Counted from the stretch's first letter, positions 39,987 to 48,764 are shown. The stretch: 64,000 nucleotides of DNA from Streptomyces sp. IMTB 2501 (GCF_001953885.1 NZ_MQUS01000009.1:277-64276), one strand, 5' to 3'. Notes: generated from the sequence alone by a model not told the origin. Numbers and translations: made by a program.

Positions 39987-40466
39987 TCACAGTTTCCGGC
40001 CCATGAGTACGTCGTCGACGTAGGCGCCGTCGAGGAGGAACTCCTCCGGCTGCACGCCCTCTACGGCGAACCCCTCGGACTCGTACAGCGCGCGGGCCGG
40101 GGCGTTGTGCCCGAGCACGCGCAGGGTCAGCCGCCGCGCACCGCGGCTGCGCGCCTCCCCGGCGGCGGCCCGGATCAGCGCGCGCCCGAGGCCCTGCCCG
40201 CGTGCCTCGTCGGCGACGGCGAGGCCCTGGATCTGGAGCACGTGTGCGTTCGAGGCGAGCGGGGTGGGGCGGGCGATGCGGATGTAGCCGACGACGCGGC
40301 CGTCGGCCTCGGCGACCAGGTAGTCCCGCGGGACGTGCCGCTCGTCGAAGAACGGCCCCTCCGGTGGCGGCGAGACGGCGTGCAGGGTGGACCAGGTGGC
40401 GCGGTCGAGGAGGGCGAGTGCCTCCTCGTCCCCGGCGACGGCGACGCGTATGGATGGCTCCGGCAT
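39987..40466 (-). CDS. GNAT-family N-acetyltransferase
   Basis: A 159-aa acetyltransferase with the acetyl-CoA loop in VADEARGQGLGRALIRAA (about 85-102) and the C-terminal motif LRVLGHNAPARALYESEGFAVEG typical of RimI-like enzymes. The ATG at 40466 is chosen over the GTG at 40475 because AAGGTG is correctly spaced before it. Substrate unknown. It converges with the MarP-like gene. Confidence 0.88.
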   Translation of the reverse strand: MPEPSIRVAVAGDEEALALLDRATWSTLHAVSPPPEGPFFDERHVPRDYLVAEADGRVVGYIRIARPTPLASNAHVLQIQGLAVADEARGQGLGRALIRAAAGEARSRGARRLTLRVLGHNAPARALYESEGFAVEGVQPEEFLLDGAYVDDVLMGRKL

Positions 40467-40531
40467 GGCGATCACCTTACGACGGGTGTCCGCAGCACCT
40501 CCCGGGGTTTCGGCCCGGGCATGCTGGAGCC

Positions 40532-41431
40532 ATGGAACGTCTCCGTATCGCGGTGGCCGGCGCGTCCGGGCTCATCGGCAGCGCCCTGGTCAGGTCCCTG
40601 ACGGCGGACGGGCACGAGGTGGTCCGGCTGGTGCGCCGGTCGGCCGCGGGCCCGGGCGAGGTCTCCTGGGACCCGGCGGGGCGGTCCGTCAATGCGACCG
40701 CGGCCGGGCTGACCGGCTGTACCGCGGTGGTCAATCTGGCCGGGGCCGGGATCGGCGACCGGCGCTGGACGCCGTCGTACAAGCGGCTGCTGCGGGACAG
40801 CCGGGTGCTGGGCACGGCCACGCTGGCGGAGGCGGTCGCCACGCTGGCCGAGCCACCGCGGGTCTTCGTCAACGGCAGCGCGATCGGCATCTACGGCGAC
40901 ACCGGCGACCGGGCCGTGGACGAGCAGGCGCCGCCGGGTGACGGCTTTCTGCCCTCGCTGTGCGTGGAGTGGGAGGAGGCGGCGGCGCCCGCGCAGGAGG
41001 CGGGCGTGCGCACCGTGTTCGCGCGTACGGGGCTGGTGGTGGCCCGGGACGGCGGGGCGTGGGGACGGCTGTTCCCGCTGTTCCGCGCGGGGCTCGGGGG
41101 GCGGCTGGGCGACGGGCGGCAGTACTGGTCGTACATCGCGCTGCACGACGAGGTCGCCGCGCTCCGGTTTCTCATCGACGGCGACACACTGTCCGGGCCG
41201 TTCAACCTGACGGCTCCCGAGCCGCTGACGAACCGTGAGATCACGGCGGCGATGGGGCGCGTGCTGCACCGTCCGGCCCCGTTCGCGGTACCGGCGCCGG
41301 TGCTGCGGGCGGTGCTGGGCGAGATGGCCGGGGATGTGCTGGGCAGCCAACGGGTGGTGCCGAAGCGGCTGTTGGAGTCGGGGTTCCGGTTCGCGTTCCC
41401 GGGGATCGAGGAGGCGATCCGGGCGGCGTGA
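40532..41431 (+). CDS. TIGR01777-type sugar-nucleotide epimerase-like protein
   Basis: A 299-aa short-chain dehydrogenase-like protein with NAD(P)-binding IAVAGASGLIGSALV, the family markers VVNLAGAGIGDRRW and FVNGSAIGIYGDTGD, and a C-terminal SDR extension (GDVLGSQRVVPKRLLESGF). The substrate is not known for the family, which includes the cell-division inhibitor SulA-like YfcH proteins. The ATG at 40532 has no good SD. It is divergent from the GNAT gene. Confidence 0.9.
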   Translation: MERLRIAVAGASGLIGSALVRSLTADGHEVVRLVRRSAAGPGEVSWDPAGRSVNATAAGLTGCTAVVNLAGAGIGDRRWTPSYKRLLRDSRVLGTATLAEAVATLAEPPRVFVNGSAIGIYGDTGDRAVDEQAPPGDGFLPSLCVEWEEAAAPAQEAGVRTVFARTGLVVARDGGAWGRLFPLFRAGLGGRLGDGRQYWSYIALHDEVAALRFLIDGDTLSGPFNLTAPEPLTNREITAAMGRVLHRPAPFAVPAPVLRAVLGEMAGDVLGSQRVVPKRLLESGFRFAFPGIEEAIRAA

Positions 41432-41472
41432 CGGACCCGATCCCGGCGGCCCGACGTACGCCAGGGATGTCC

Positions 41473-41551
41473 TGCGACCTCCTGTGACCTCTTGTGACCG
41501 TATGCGACCTCCATGCGACCGTGCTCTGCCCATGCGCGACTGTTTGTGACC
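41473..41551 (+). repeat. Phased TGYGACC direct-repeat array
   Basis: TGCGACC or TGTGACC occurs at 41473, 41483, 41493, 41503, 41514 and 41545. The first five are 10 or 11 bases apart, thus on one face of the helix. The array lies in the 215-base gap before the FAD oxidoreductase gene. Confidence 0.75.
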
Positions 41552-41558
41552 GTTCACA
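41545..41558. promoter_or_regulatory. CRP-like inverted repeat
   Basis: TGTGACCGTTCACA is a 5-bp inverted repeat (TGTGA/TCACA) with a four-base spacer. It merges with the last TGYGACC unit and lies 89 bases before the GTG at 41647. Confidence 0.5.
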
Positions 41559-41646
41559 GACCTAACCTCGACCCGAACTCGGGTATCCCCGGAGCCTGTT
41601 GGGGGCATGACGTCTCCACCGGCCGCGCAACCACAGGAGGGGCCTC

Positions 41647-43011
41647 GTGCTTGAGCCCGCGTACCAGGTGGACGTCGTCATCGTGGGAGCCGGAATCGCC
41701 GGACTCTCGGCGGCCCATCGGCTGACCAGCGCAGGAATCTCGACCGCAGTCCTTGAGGCGGCCCCGTACGTCGGCGGCCGTATGTCGACGGAGAAGGTCG
41801 ACGGCTTCCGGCTCGACCGCATCGGACAGCTGCTGTCCACGTCCTACCCCGAACTGCGCACCACCCCCGGCCTGGACTCCCTGATCCTGCGCACCTTCGC
41901 GCCCGGCGTCCTGCTGCACCGCGACGGACGCACCCAGCGCGCGGGCGCACCGGCGACCGGCGGGAGCGCACGGGGCGCACTGCACGTCGTGCGCGCCCTC
42001 GCGAGCGCCCCCAGGGGGCCGGCGGCCGCCCCCGGGCGGGTCGGCGCGCCGGTGGGCGGCGCCGTCGACCAGGCCCGGCTCGGCGCCGCGCTCAGCCGGA
42101 TCGCCGCCACGCCCGTCGAACGCATCCTGGCTCGCCCGGAGATGCCCGCCGGCCAGGCCCTGGCCCAGCGCGGGATGCCGCCGCGCACCATCGACGGCTT
42201 CCTGCGCCCGCTGCTCGCCACGCTGCTGTGCGACCCGGAGCTGACCACCTCCAGCAGGTGCGCCGACCTCGCGCTGCGCTCCTTCGCGAGCGGCCGGCTC
42301 TGCGTCCCGGAGGGCGGCGCCGATGTGCTGCCCGAGCTGCTGGCGCGGGGGCTGCCGCCCGGCACCGTGCGCACCGGCGTGCGCGTGACTTCGGTGTGCA
42401 CCACCTCGGTGACCACCGCCGAGCACGGCGAGATCCGCTGTCGTGCGGTACTGCTCGCGACGGACGCGCGGGCCGCGGCGGAGCTGCTGCCGGGCCTCAG
42501 AGTGCCGGACTTCCACCCGGTGACCGTGGTCCACCACACCACCGACGACCCGGCGGCGGCCTTCGCGACGGGCACCTCGCTGCTGCTCGACGCCGACCGC
42601 GGCGGACCGGTGGCCCACACCGCGGTGCTCAGCAACGTGGACCCGAGCCGGGCGCCGGTCGGCCGGGTGCTGATCTCCTCGACGGTCCTCGGCACACCGC
42701 CCGAAGGGGTCGACACCGCGGTCCGCATCCACCTCTCCCGCCTGTACCGCACCTCGACGCGCCGCTGGGAGACCCTGGCCGTGCACCACACACCGCAGGC
42801 GGTCCCGACCATGCGCCCACCCCACGACCTCCGTCGCCCGGTACGCCTCCTGGCCGGCCTGTACGTCTGCGGCGACCACCGCGACACCAGTACGGTCCAG
42901 GGCGCGCTGCACTCGGCCCACCGAGCCGCTGCCGCGATGCTGGCGGACCTGGGCATGGCGGGATCGATGCACCGCGCGGACCCGGCCCCGACCCTGCCAA
43001 GGGCGGCGTGA
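41647..43011 (+). CDS. FAD-dependent oxidoreductase (amine oxidase / phytoene desaturase-like)
   Basis: A 454-aa flavoprotein with the FAD-binding VVIVGAGIAGLSAAHRL (residues 10-26), LEAAPYVGGRMST and a C-terminal LAGLYVCGDHRDTSTVQGALHSAHRAA, which closes the FAD site. This layout fits protoporphyrinogen-oxidase or carotenoid-desaturase-like enzymes; the substrate is unknown. No carotenoid or haem gene is adjacent. The GTG at 41647 has AGGAGG upstream. It is preceded by a phased repeat array. Confidence 0.85.
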   Translation: MLEPAYQVDVVIVGAGIAGLSAAHRLTSAGISTAVLEAAPYVGGRMSTEKVDGFRLDRIGQLLSTSYPELRTTPGLDSLILRTFAPGVLLHRDGRTQRAGAPATGGSARGALHVVRALASAPRGPAAAPGRVGAPVGGAVDQARLGAALSRIAATPVERILARPEMPAGQALAQRGMPPRTIDGFLRPLLATLLCDPELTTSSRCADLALRSFASGRLCVPEGGADVLPELLARGLPPGTVRTGVRVTSVCTTSVTTAEHGEIRCRAVLLATDARAAAELLPGLRVPDFHPVTVVHHTTDDPAAAFATGTSLLLDADRGGPVAHTAVLSNVDPSRAPVGRVLISSTVLGTPPEGVDTAVRIHLSRLYRTSTRRWETLAVHHTPQAVPTMRPPHDLRRPVRLLAGLYVCGDHRDTSTVQGALHSAHRAAAAMLADLGMAGSMHRADPAPTLPRAA

Positions 43012-43030
43012 CACCCTGGCTGGTGCCCCG

Positions 43031-43113
43031 GCAGACAACGTTCGCCCGTCAAGGAGCGGCGTCCGGTCCCTGCCGAGAGGGCGTACCGGACCTTGACGCG
43101 GCGAACGTTGCCT
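43031..43113. terminator. Long imperfect inverted repeat between convergent genes
   Basis: The left arm (43031-43066) and right arm (43085-43113) share GCAACGTTCGCC, CGTCAAGG and TCCGGT in inverted order, with an eight-base insertion in the left arm. It acts as a bidirectional terminator candidate. Confidence 0.75.
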
Positions 43114-43122
43114 GTTGAAGCA

Positions 43123-44592
43123 CTAGCCCAACGCCGCCACCTTCTCCCGGTACCCCCGCACCGGTGCCGCATCGCGATACGGCTCCAGCCGGCGTTCGAA
43201 GTCCCGCACGTACTCGATCGCGCGAGCGGACCGCATCTCCGCGGCCTGGCCGGCGGCCTCCGCGGCGAGCACACACGCCTGGTCCAGTTCACCGAGGCCG
43301 AGGCGGGCCGTGGCGAGGACGACGCGGCAGAAGAGACGGCTGCGGGCATAGGAGGGCGCGCGCAGCTGGAGGGCGCGCTCGGCGTGCTGCGCGGCCGCCC
43401 GGAACTGCTGCAGATCCCGGTGGCAGTGCCCGAACTCGTCGGCGAGCTGCGCCTCGTCGAAGAACTTGGCCCAGTACGGCACCTCGTCCCCGGGCCGGGC
43501 CGCCTCCAGGGCGCGCTCGGCCCGCACGAGCGCCGCCGTGCACGCCCGCACCTCACCGAGCACGCCGTGCGCCCGTGCCTCGCAGGCGTGCAGCAGCGCC
43601 TGCACAACCGGCGGGCCGCCGGTCCCCATACCCTGCTGGGCGACACGGGCCAGCTGCATGGCCTCCCGGCCGTGGCCGAGATAGACGGCCTGGCGGCTCA
43701 TGGTGACCAGCACATAGGAGCCGTACGCCCGGTCGCCGGCCGCCTGGGCGAGCCGCAGGGCCTGCACGAAGTACCGCTGGGCAAGTCCGTGCGCGGCGAT
43801 GTCGTACGACGTCCAGCCCGCGAGCCGGGTCAGGTCGGCCGCGGCGCCGAAGAGCCGGCGGCCGGTCTGCTCGTCGTAGCTGCCGCGGAGCATCGGCTCG
43901 CACTCGTGCTCCAGATAGCGCACCAGGGCCTGCCGGGCGTGACCGCCGCCGAAGCGGTCGTCGAGGGTGCGGAACAGTTCGCCGACCGAGCGCAGCGCGT
44001 TGATGTCGCCGTTGGTGACCCGATGGCCGGGGGCCCGCTCGGCCTGCCCGCGCGCCCGGGGCGGGATCACCAGCGCCGGCCGGCCCTGGGGCTTGGCCGG
44101 GGCCGGGCGGCCCTGCGGGGGCACGCGGGCCGCCGGTTCGCGGGCCACCTTGTCGTCGGGCTTGCCGATCAGCCAGTCCCGGCTGGGCACCACGAGCCCC
44201 GCCGGGGTGAACGCGATCTTGCGCAGCTCGGCGTGGCTGCCGGAGTCCTTGCGCCACAGCCCGCTGACGATGTCGACGGCCTCGTCGGGGGTGGCCGCGA
44301 ACTCCAGCCCGGCGTACACCGGGGCGCAGGCGTCCAGCCCGAGGTCCTGGGCCGTGAGGCGGCGCCCGAGCCGGCGGGTGAAGACCTCGGCGATGAGGGC
44401 GGGCGTCGTGCCCCGCGGCTGCTGTCCGCGCAGCCAGCGGGTGACGGAGGTCTTGTCGTATCTGAGGTCCAGCCCGTGCTCCAGGCCGAGCTGGTCGACG
44501 CGACGGGCCAGACCCGCGTTGGAGAACCCCGCTTCTGCGATGAGCGCGGCGAGTTGGCGGTTGGGGGTGCGCTGCGCGGGTCGATCCGTCAT
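43123..44592 (-). CDS. NsdA-like regulatory protein (HTH plus TPR-like repeats)
   Basis: A 489-aa protein. The N-terminus (NRQLAALIAEAGFSNAGLARRVDQLG...SVTRWLRGQQPRGTTPALIAEVFTRRLGR, residues 10-90) is a Cro/C1-type HTH region. The C-terminal 280 residues are helical repeats with TPR character (RYFVQALRLAQAAGDRAYGSYVLV; AMQLARVAQQG). This matches the Streptomyces NsdA family, whose founding member represses differentiation and antibiotic production, from memory. A Pro/Arg linker (about 160-190) joins the parts. The ATG at 44592 follows GGAGAC. It is divergent from lipB. It is a paralogue type and not necessarily NsdA itself. Confidence 0.65.
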   Translation of the reverse strand: MTDRPAQRTPNRQLAALIAEAGFSNAGLARRVDQLGLEHGLDLRYDKTSVTRWLRGQQPRGTTPALIAEVFTRRLGRRLTAQDLGLDACAPVYAGLEFAATPDEAVDIVSGLWRKDSGSHAELRKIAFTPAGLVVPSRDWLIGKPDDKVAREPAARVPPQGRPAPAKPQGRPALVIPPRARGQAERAPGHRVTNGDINALRSVGELFRTLDDRFGGGHARQALVRYLEHECEPMLRGSYDEQTGRRLFGAAADLTRLAGWTSYDIAAHGLAQRYFVQALRLAQAAGDRAYGSYVLVTMSRQAVYLGHGREAMQLARVAQQGMGTGGPPVVQALLHACEARAHGVLGEVRACTAALVRAERALEAARPGDEVPYWAKFFDEAQLADEFGHCHRDLQQFRAAAQHAERALQLRAPSYARSRLFCRVVLATARLGLGELDQACVLAAEAAGQAAEMRSARAIEYVRDFERRLEPYRDAAPVRGYREKVAALG

Positions 44593-44753
44593 CTGCGGTG
44601 CGGTCTCCTGCCTTCCGTGCTTCTGAAGTGCCCGGTTTCCCTTTGAGCAGCCTTTATGGCCGCACGAACGGCGCGAATGTAGCGGAGAGTGAGCAGGCGA
44701 TCGCACATTCCGCAGGGCATTCATCCGATCGTGTGAGGAACGCCCGCAGGGCT

Positions 44754-44776
44754 GACGTACACGGGTCGGACGTACA
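44754..44776 (+). promoter_or_regulatory. Direct repeat and -10 candidate before lipB
   Basis: GACGTACA occurs at 44754-44761 and 44769-44776. The second copy overlaps TACAGT (44772-44777), a possible -10 for lipB. Confidence 0.35.
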
Positions 44777-44839
44777 GTGGCGTGGGCGCGTTACGTGCCT
44801 GACACACCGGTCGCTCGGTCGCTGAGGGAGGCGCTTGCC

Positions 44840-45637
44840 GTGAGTGAGTTGCGGTTCGTCCGCATGGGGTTCGGTGCGGATGCCGTCGATTACCAGGAGG
44901 CCTGGGACGAGCAGCGCCGGGTGCACGCGGCCCGGTTCGCCGACGAGGTCCCGGACACCGTGATCCTCCTGGAGCACCCGCCGGTCTACACGGCGGGCCG
45001 CCGCACCGAGGACGGCGAGCGCCCGCTGGACGGCACCCCGGTCATCGACGTGGACCGCGGCGGCAAGATCACCTGGCACGGCCCGGGCCAGCTGGTGGGC
45101 TACCCGATCCAGAAGCTCCCGCGCCCGGTGGACGTCGTCGCGCACGTACGGCGCCTGGAGGAGGCGCTCATCCGCACCTGCGCCGAGTTCGGCCTGGAGA
45201 CCACCCGGGTCGAGGGCCGGAGCGGCGTGTGGGTGCTCGGCGACCCGGTCGAGCGGCGGCCGGCGCTCGGCGGGCTGTCCCTGGACTTCGACCCGCGGCT
45301 GCAGGACGAGGAGTTCGACCCCCGCCTCAACGGCCCCGAGTACGCCCCCTCCAACGCGGGCCAGCGGCGCGAGGACCGCAAGATCGCCGCGATCGGCATC
45401 CGGGTGGCCAAGGGCGTCACCATGCACGGCTTCGCGCTCAACGTGAACCCCGACAACAAGTGGTTCGACCGGATCATCCCGTGCGGGATCCGGGACGCGG
45501 GCGTGGCCTCGCTCGCGGGCGAGCTGGGCCGGGACGTCACCATCGAGGAGGTCCTGCCGGTGGTCGAGCGGCACCTGACGGACATCCTGGAGCACGCTGA
45601 GCTGAAACCGCGGGTGACCGAGAAGACCTCCGCCTGA
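44840..45637 (+). CDS. lipB: Octanoyl-[acyl-carrier-protein]:protein octanoyltransferase
   Basis: A 265-aa enzyme that moves octanoate from ACP to lipoyl domains, the first step of lipoate assembly. The catalytic pair is visible: Lys in DRKIAAIG and Cys in RIIPCGIRDAG. GKITWHGPGQLVGYPI is the family core. An insert of about 30 residues (RRPALGGLSLDFDPRLQDEEFDP) lies before the Lys motif. The GTG at 44840 follows GGGAGGCG. lipA follows 140 bases downstream. The substrate protein SucB is encoded about 14 kb upstream. Confidence 0.95.
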   Translation: MSELRFVRMGFGADAVDYQEAWDEQRRVHAARFADEVPDTVILLEHPPVYTAGRRTEDGERPLDGTPVIDVDRGGKITWHGPGQLVGYPIQKLPRPVDVVAHVRRLEEALIRTCAEFGLETTRVEGRSGVWVLGDPVERRPALGGLSLDFDPRLQDEEFDPRLNGPEYAPSNAGQRREDRKIAAIGIRVAKGVTMHGFALNVNPDNKWFDRIIPCGIRDAGVASLAGELGRDVTIEEVLPVVERHLTDILEHAELKPRVTEKTSA

Positions 45638-45777
45638 TATCGCGCCCCGCTCGCGGGGGGAATGCACCCTGCGGTTGCGGGGTTGGCCTCAGCGGCAGGG
45701 CGCAATGAGCACGGGCGTACGCTGGAGTGCGCCGAAGAATCGAAGATTCACGCAAGTCAAACAGCAGGGAGCCGGTC

Positions 45778-46767
45778 GTGTCCGCAGTCGCACCCGACGG
45801 ACGCAAGATGCTGCGCCTGGAGGTCCGCAACAGCCAGACCCCCATCGAGCGCAAGCCCGAGTGGATCAAGACCCGGGCGAAAATGGGTCCCGAGTACACG
45901 AAGATGCAGAACCTCGTGAAGAGCGAGGGCCTGCACACGGTCTGCCAGGAAGCCGGCTGCCCGAACATCTACGAGTGCTGGGAGGACCGCGAGGCGACCT
46001 TCCTCATCGGCGGCGACCAGTGCACCCGGCGCTGTGACTTCTGCCAGATCGACACCGGCAAGCCCGAGGCCCTGGACCGGGACGAGCCGCGCCGAGTCGG
46101 CGAGTCCGTGGTCACGATGGACCTGAACTACGCCACCATCACCGGCGTCGCCCGCGACGACCTGGAGGACGGCGGCGCCTGGCTGTACGCCGAGACCGTG
46201 CGCCAGATCCACGCGCAGACCGCGGACCGCGAGGGCGGCCGTACGAAGGTCGAACTGCTGGCCCCCGACTTCAACGCGATCCCCGAGCAGCTCGCCGAGG
46301 TCTTCTCCGCCCGCCCCGAGGTCTTCGCGCACAACGTCGAGACCGTCCCGCGGATCTTCAAGCGGATCCGCCCCGGCTTCCGCTACGAGCGCTCCCTGAA
46401 GGTCATCACCGAGGCCCGCGACTACGGCCTGGTGACCAAGTCCAATCTGATCCTCGGCATGGGCGAGACCCGCGAGGAGATCAGCGAGGCGCTGAAGCAG
46501 CTGCACGAGGCGGGCTGCGAGCTGGTCACCATCACCCAGTACCTGCGCCCCTCCGTCCGGCACCACCCCGTCGAGCGCTGGGTGAAGCCGCAGGAGTTCG
46601 TCGAGCTGAAGGAGGAGGCCGAGCAGATCGGCTTCTCCGGCGTGATGTCGGGTCCGCTGGTGCGGTCGTCGTACCGCGCCGGGCGCCTCTACCGGATGGC
46701 GGTCGAACAGCGCGAGTCAGCTGCTCCGCAGCGGGGCGGTTCGCACATCGCCGCACAGGCGGTGTGA
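45778..46767 (+). CDS. lipA: Lipoyl synthase
   Basis: A 329-aa radical-SAM enzyme inserting two sulfurs into octanoyl-E2. Both Fe-S sites are intact: auxiliary cluster Cys in VCQEAGCPNIYEC (about 60-71) and radical-SAM motif CTRRCDFC (about 82-89). The C-terminal SSYRAG Ser ligand region is present. The GTG at 45778 follows AGGGAG. It is in line with lipB, though the 140-base gap may hold its own promoter. Confidence 0.97.
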   Translation: MSAVAPDGRKMLRLEVRNSQTPIERKPEWIKTRAKMGPEYTKMQNLVKSEGLHTVCQEAGCPNIYECWEDREATFLIGGDQCTRRCDFCQIDTGKPEALDRDEPRRVGESVVTMDLNYATITGVARDDLEDGGAWLYAETVRQIHAQTADREGGRTKVELLAPDFNAIPEQLAEVFSARPEVFAHNVETVPRIFKRIRPGFRYERSLKVITEARDYGLVTKSNLILGMGETREEISEALKQLHEAGCELVTITQYLRPSVRHHPVERWVKPQEFVELKEEAEQIGFSGVMSGPLVRSSYRAGRLYRMAVEQRESAAPQRGGSHIAAQAV

Positions 46768-46927
46768 GCGGCGCGTGTGAATTCGCGCACAAGCAATTAC
46801 CGGCCAGTAATGGCCGAGTCGACGCGGCTCTGACCGTCCTCGCTGATGAGGGCGGACATCAGGGCCGCGTCAGCGTTTCAGTGCTCTGTATCAAGGCTTC
46901 ATTGGTGTTTGACCGGTCGGACACGCC

Positions 46928-46959
46928 CTGGTAACACCAATCAGTGACTCTGGTATCAC
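46928..46959 (+). promoter_or_regulatory. Two half-site-like repeats 22 bp apart
   Basis: CTGGTAACAC (46928-46937) and CTGGTATCAC (46950-46959) are spaced by two helical turns before the small gene at 46998. GTAAC resembles a GlnR half-site, but the GAAAC partner is missing. Identity is open. Confidence 0.35.
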
Positions 46960-46997
46960 GCCTCGTACACCACCCGCTCCGAGGGGGGACCTCGATC

Positions 46998-47195
46998 ATG
47001 CAGGCCGCGCCCGTACGCGCCACCGCCATCCCGTCCTTCACCGACGCTCTCCGCGCCGTCGAGTCCCTGCTCATGAGCGGCGGTCAGCGCACCGCCCGCC
47101 GTAACGCGTGGACCTCCGTGCTGGAGGACCGCCGGCGCGCCAAGGACCGGGTCGAGGCGCAGCGTGTCCTGGAGCAGGCCACGGGCCGCTCCTGA
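46998..47195 (+). CDS. Small conserved basic protein (65 aa)
   Basis: A 65-residue soluble protein (MQAAPVRATAIPSFTDALRAVESLL...RRAKDRVEAQRVLEQATG) with helical, charged content, no Cys and no membrane segment. GAGGGGGGAC directly precedes the ATG at 46998, a strong SD. I recall a conserved Streptomyces family of this kind without known function. The upstream 230 bases after lipA carry two spaced repeats and probably a promoter. Confidence 0.75.
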   Translation: MQAAPVRATAIPSFTDALRAVESLLMSGGQRTARRNAWTSVLEDRRRAKDRVEAQRVLEQATGRS

Positions 47196-47273
47196 CCCCT
47201 CCCCCCGTCTCTTCCCCGCTCCTTCCCTCCGTTCCCTCCGGGCACTGCCGTCGTCCGCACTCCCGGGGCCACG

Positions 47274-47279
47274 TAGACT
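47274..47279 (+). promoter_or_regulatory. -10 box of a probable leaderless transcript
   Basis: TAGACT ends seven bases before the ATG at 47287; no SD. Confidence 0.5.
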
Positions 47280-47286
47280 TCGTGGC

Positions 47287-47976
47287 ATGGCGAGGAAGGA
47301 ACCCGCGGCGGACGCCGCGAACGCAGGGCGACTGAAGCAGATCGCTCTCACATACAAGATGACCCGCAAGGCCGACAAGAAGATCGGTCTTGTCCTCGGG
47401 GCCGTCGGCATCGGCACCTTCGCGGTCTTTCTCGCGATCGGCTTTCTTCTCGGCCACCCCGTCTATCTGGGCATCTTCGGCCTGCTGATCGCCGTACTGG
47501 CGACGGCGATCGTGTTCGGCCGGCGGGCCGAGCGGGCCGCCTTCGGCCAGATGGAGGGCCAGCCGGGCGCCGCGGCCGCCGTGCTGGACAACATCGGCCG
47601 GGGCTGGACGACGACTCCGGCGGTGGCGATGAACCGCAGCCAGGACGTGGTGCACCGGGCCGTGGGGAAGGCCGGCATCGTGCTGGTCGCCGAGGGCAAC
47701 CCGAACCGGGTGAAGAGCCTGCTGGCCGCCGAGAAGAAGAAGATGAACCGCATCGTCGCGGACGTCCCCGTGCACGACGTGATCGTCGGCACCGGCGAGG
47801 ACCAGGTCGAGCTGAAGAAGCTGCGCACGACCATGCTGAAGTTCCCGCGCGTGCTCACCGGCCCCCAGGTGACGGCCACCAACGACCGGCTGCGGGCCAT
47901 GGGCGACCTGATGAGCAACATGCCGCTGCCAAAGGGGCCCATGCCCAAAGGCATGCGGATGCCGAAGGGCCGCTGA
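47287..47976 (+). CDS. DUF4191 membrane protein
   Basis: A 229-aa protein with two adjacent helices (about 32-75) preceded by a basic segment (KQIALTYKMTRKADKKIG) and followed by a soluble domain of about 130 residues (SQDVVHRAVGKAGIVLVAEGNPNRVKSLLAAEKKK). This fits actinobacterial DUF4191. The C-terminus is Met/Pro/Gly/Lys-rich (MPLPKGPMPKGMRMPKGR). Function unknown. It lies just before the convergent flavin reductase gene. Confidence 0.85.
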   Translation: MARKEPAADAANAGRLKQIALTYKMTRKADKKIGLVLGAVGIGTFAVFLAIGFLLGHPVYLGIFGLLIAVLATAIVFGRRAERAAFGQMEGQPGAAAAVLDNIGRGWTTTPAVAMNRSQDVVHRAVGKAGIVLVAEGNPNRVKSLLAAEKKKMNRIVADVPVHDVIVGTGEDQVELKKLRTTMLKFPRVLTGPQVTATNDRLRAMGDLMSNMPLPKGPMPKGMRMPKGR

Positions 47977-48006
47977 GCCTCGTAACCCCCCGGGGTTCCT
48001 TGAGGC
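47977..48006. terminator. Hairpin between DUF4191 and flavin reductase genes
   Basis: GCCTC..AACCCC pairs with GGGGTT..GAGGC (47977-48006) between two convergent stops. Confidence 0.65.
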
Positions 48007-48013
48007 GCGGCCG

Positions 48014-48514
48014 TCAGGACAGCGTCCGGAACTCCCGCCCGCAGTAGACCATCGGGGCGCCCTCGCCCAGCCGTACCCCCGTTACCCGGCCGATCAGGAT
48101 CGTGTGATCCCCGGCCGGGTAACGCGCGTATGCGGCACAGTCCAGCTGCACCGGCGCCCGCTGCACCGCCGGCAGCCCGGTGGGGCTCGGCTGGAGCAGG
48201 GCGTCGGAGAACTTGTCCGCGCCCTTGGTGGCGAACAGCAGGGCCAGCGGCTGATGCTCCGGGGCCAGCACGCTCACCGCGAAGTGGTCGCACCGGGCGA
48301 AGACCGCCGCCGAGTCGGCCGCCTCCGCGAGGCACACCAGGACCAGTGGTGGCTCCAGGGAGACGGAACAGAAGGAGCTGGCCGTGAAGCCGCGCGGGGT
48401 GCCGTCCTCGCAGCGGGCGGTCACCACCACCACGCCCGACGGAAAGCGCGCCATGGCGTCCCGGAACTCCTCCGGCGTCACCTCGGGCGCCATCACATCC
48501 TGAGCATCGGTCAT
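48014..48514 (-). CDS. Flavin reductase-like protein (FMN-binding)
   Basis: A 166-aa protein of the flavin reductase-like family: FRDAMARFPSGVVVVTA, RGFTASSFCSVSLEPPLVLVCL (flavin site) and AGDHTILIGRVTGVRLGEGAPMVYCGREF are the conserved blocks. Such proteins reduce FMN or FAD with NAD(P)H for a partner monooxygenase; none is encoded nearby. The ATG at 48514 gives the standard N-terminus; in-frame GTG codons just upstream are possible. Confidence 0.9.
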   Translation of the reverse strand: MTDAQDVMAPEVTPEEFRDAMARFPSGVVVVTARCEDGTPRGFTASSFCSVSLEPPLVLVCLAEAADSAAVFARCDHFAVSVLAPEHQPLALLFATKGADKFSDALLQPSPTGLPAVQRAPVQLDCAAYARYPAGDHTILIGRVTGVRLGEGAPMVYCGREFRTLS

Positions 48515-48722
48515 ACCGCGTACCACCCGTCCCGAAGTCCGGCCTGCGTCGGCCCTGGGCAGGCCGACGACAGTCCGTGTCCGGGCCGTCACGGCCATCG
48601 ATCACGACTATGCCGTCGGTGTGGGGAGCGGGCAACCGAAGGAATGGGTTACGGAGCGTTGCCGGGTGCGGGTGCGTCGTGGCTTCTCACGACCCACCAT
48701 CGGGCCCGCGCCCGGCAATGGC

Positions 48723-48764
48723 GAGGCCCCTCAACGGCGATCAGAGGCCCCTCAACCGCGATCA
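48723..48764 (+). repeat. Two tandem copies of a 21-bp sequence
   Basis: GAGGCCCCTCAAC followed by (G/C)GCGATCA is repeated at 48723-48743 and 48744-48764 with a single base difference, in the noncoding gap between the flavin reductase and RDD genes (48515-48780). Confidence 0.75.

Noticed and set aside
41647..43011. Carotenoid biosynthesis cluster
   Set aside because: The FAD oxidoreductase is desaturase-like, but no phytoene synthase, cyclase or prenyl transferase gene is adjacent.
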